Assembly (NCBI GenBank): GCA_029204225.1
Contig: CM055102.1
Location: forward strand, 29,731,632-29,795,631
From: Diphasiastrum complanatum
Lineage: Eukaryota > Streptophyta > Lycopodiopsida > Lycopodiales > Lycopodiaceae
DNA length: 64,000 nucleotides
Direction of reading: 5' to 3'
How positions within the stretch are numbered: the stretch's first letter is position 1; each line of letters starts with the position of its first letter. The notes under the pieces are model-generated. The model made no database searches. It was not told where the DNA came from and was given only the letters and a program-made list of their open reading frames with translations. Of this stretch, positions 62,562-64,000 are shown piece by piece. The translations under genes and the position numbers were made by a program.

Positions 62562-63214
62562 TTTCAGAAATGGTGAACTCCTGCAACTTTGTCGTAGCAC
62601 GAACAAGACACGAAGGTCGAACGAGAACAATTCGCAATAGTCAACGTGTCTTTGACTCGAAGCTCGAACGATTCGCGAATCAATCGTGAATCATAAACAC
62701 ACCTCCAGGACCGCAAAACAAAAAGAACGAAACAAACGAAGAGAAATCCTTCGCACTGTCAGCTGGCAACTTAACGGGCTTCATGTCCAGCTGAAATGAA
62801 TAGCAACGATGGAGACTAACTAACTAGTTGATTAGCATTAACTAGTCTTGTGATTCTACGTTTAGCTATCTTGTAAACTCCATACAGTGGAGGTATAAAT
62901 AATCCTCTCTGGATCATAACTACATACAAAAAGAAAAAAAAAAGAGATAGTTAATACAGAGATCTGTAAGAAATAGAGAGAGACGTAGCAAATAGAGTAA
63001 GAAAGCAAAAATACCATAGTTGTGCATGAAAGTATGCCAATGAGCAGAACATAGCGAAAGAGTAGAGACTCATTTCGCCAACGAGCGTGACACTGACGAT
63101 CTCACTCTAAAACCAAAACTGACAATATAATCGCTCTATTTCGTGTATCTCTTGGTCTTGTGCTGTGTCTCTTGATTGCTATGTTCTGTGATGTGTAGTC
63201 GAGTGTCTAGGATC
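62562..63214 (+). repeat. Copia-B 3' LTR, shortened at its right end
   Basis: It matches the 5' LTR up to GTGTCTAGGATC and then continues as copia-A gag (AAGACACAATT). The missing part corresponds to 58,843-58,946. Both the LTR position and the target site contain GATC, so the deletion endpoints share four bases. Confidence 0.9.
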
Positions 63215-63680
63215 AAGACACAATTATGACATTGCTTTCAAGTCTGCCCTCTACATATGAGAACTGGGTGGTGATCATCACGACACACTCAGATTTAACT
63301 CTTACCAGAGTAATCACTATGTTGCCGCAAAAAGACAATCAAAGAAGTCAAGACACTTCGTCTACCTCTTCGTCTCATGCTCTATATGTCAACAAGGGCT
63401 CAAAACGATAGAAACAGAAATGCTCCAAGCAGTCTACATCAAATCGGAAATTGACTCAAAGTCAAGAACAATCATCAATTCCACATTTGTCAAAGAAGAA
63501 GATGTTTTGTAGGTATTGCAAGCACAATAACCATGAGACCCAGCATTGCTGAATTCTCAAAGCGAAGAATGCAGCCAAACAGCCTGATCAACAACCAAAT
63601 ACAATTATAGCATCTCTTGAAGTTGAAATGGACGAAGGTGCTTTAATGATCAAAGAAACACAAATTCAGATGATTTATGG
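63215..63680 (+). pseudogene. Copia-A gag, C-terminal part
   Basis: Reading resumes with [20 protein letters not shown], a match to the fragment at 28,627. It then gives SSHALYVNKGSKR, a stop, and the zinc knuckle CRYCKHNNHETQHC (about 63,511-63,552). It ends near MIYGF at 63,685, where a minus-strand gypsy sequence begins, so protease and pol are not seen. Confidence 0.9.
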
Positions 63681-63689
63681 TTTTTGAAA

Positions 63690-64000
63690 CTTGGCCATAG
63701 ATTTCGCATCAGCCACTTTGACAGCTCTGGCTTCAACCCACTTGGTCATATAATCAGTTGCGACGATAATGTAGCGGGCCTGACATCCTTGAGCAGTGGG
63801 ATGAATAGGACCAACATAATCCAGCCCCCATTTTTCAAATGGTGCTTGATAAAATCAGATGTAAGGGTTCATAATTCTGTCGAGTAGGCTGTCGTGCTCG
63901 CTGGCAGACATCACATGTCTGAATAAAATTTTCTGTGTCCTTATGAAGCGTAGGCCACCAACAACCGGATTGCAAAAGTTTGCGAACAGTAATATCTGTA
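63690..64000 (-). pseudogene. Ty3/gypsy integrase fragment, runs off the window
   Basis: The minus strand from 64,000 reads TVRKLLQSGCWWPTLHKDTE, CDVCQRARQPTRQNYEPLHL, then after a stop or shift WGLDYVGPIHPTAQGCQARY and IIVATDYMTKWVEARAVK. This is the zinc-binding end and the first part of the catalytic core of a gypsy integrase, with the first Asp in WGLDYVGP. It is a different gypsy lineage from the chromovirus at 28.75 kb. It ends where copia-A gag stops, so it probably marks another insertion whose body lies outside the window. Confidence 0.88.

Larger units (their letters stand above)
58179..63214 (+). mobile_element. Copia-B retrotransposon nested in copia-A, inactive
   Basis: A 768-bp 5' LTR, primer site, gag, protease, integrase, RT, RNase H, polypurine tract and a shortened 3' LTR occur in order on the + strand. 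The host copia-A gag continues on both sides, and the unoccupied site is seen at 28,611-28,621. The left junction is CGATC then TGTTAG. The right junction is GATC, where the last 104 bp of the LTR and part of the duplication are gone. Several stops, a protease mutation and an RT deletion make it dead. Confidence 0.95.

Overview
The window is plant nuclear DNA. It is AT-rich, carries two ordinary multi-exon land-plant genes on the + strand, and otherwise consists of decayed LTR retrotransposons and small DNA elements. Introns of 5.9 kb and 17.9 kb filled with transposons point to a large-genome plant such as a gymnosperm or fern. That is inference; no sequence here fixes the species. I saw no bacterial, organellar, CRISPR, rRNA or tRNA feature.

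Layout. 1-5,997: 3' part of an Alba-domain nucleic-acid-binding protein gene with an RGG tail. 6,000-20,600: intergenic, with a 95-unit AG microsatellite, a ruined Ty3/gypsy element (RT/RNase H at 12.6-13.6 kb, a coiled-coil ORF remnant at 14.5-16.2 kb, polypurine tract and LTR at 16.25 kb) and a small terminal-inverted-repeat element. 20,621-48,606: a nine-exon DUF639 gene that joins to an uninterrupted 705-residue reading frame. Its intron 2 holds an old LTR piece, a second copy of the small inverted-repeat element, a hAT-like element and hairpin repeats. Its intron 3 holds a copia fragment joined to a chromodomain gypsy element, and a complete minus-strand LTR element with gag but no pol, bounded by a 5-bp target duplication.

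48.6-64 kb: a patchwork of at least three copia families and two gypsy fragments. A copia element (copia-B, 58,179-63,214) sits inside the gag of another (copia-A). A second hAT-like element (53,722-54,562) sits inside a minus-strand copia LTR. For both insertions an empty site survives elsewhere in the window (28,612-28,616 and 22,988-22,995), so they can be verified internally.

The two host genes have no evident functional link. Almost every transposon reading frame is broken by stops, frameshifts, deletions or loss of catalytic residues, so the visible elements are not autonomous. The most informative structures are the gag-only element with tandem LTRs, the two hAT-like copies that share a core but differ in subterminal motifs, and an unrecognised ORF placed after a gypsy integrase.
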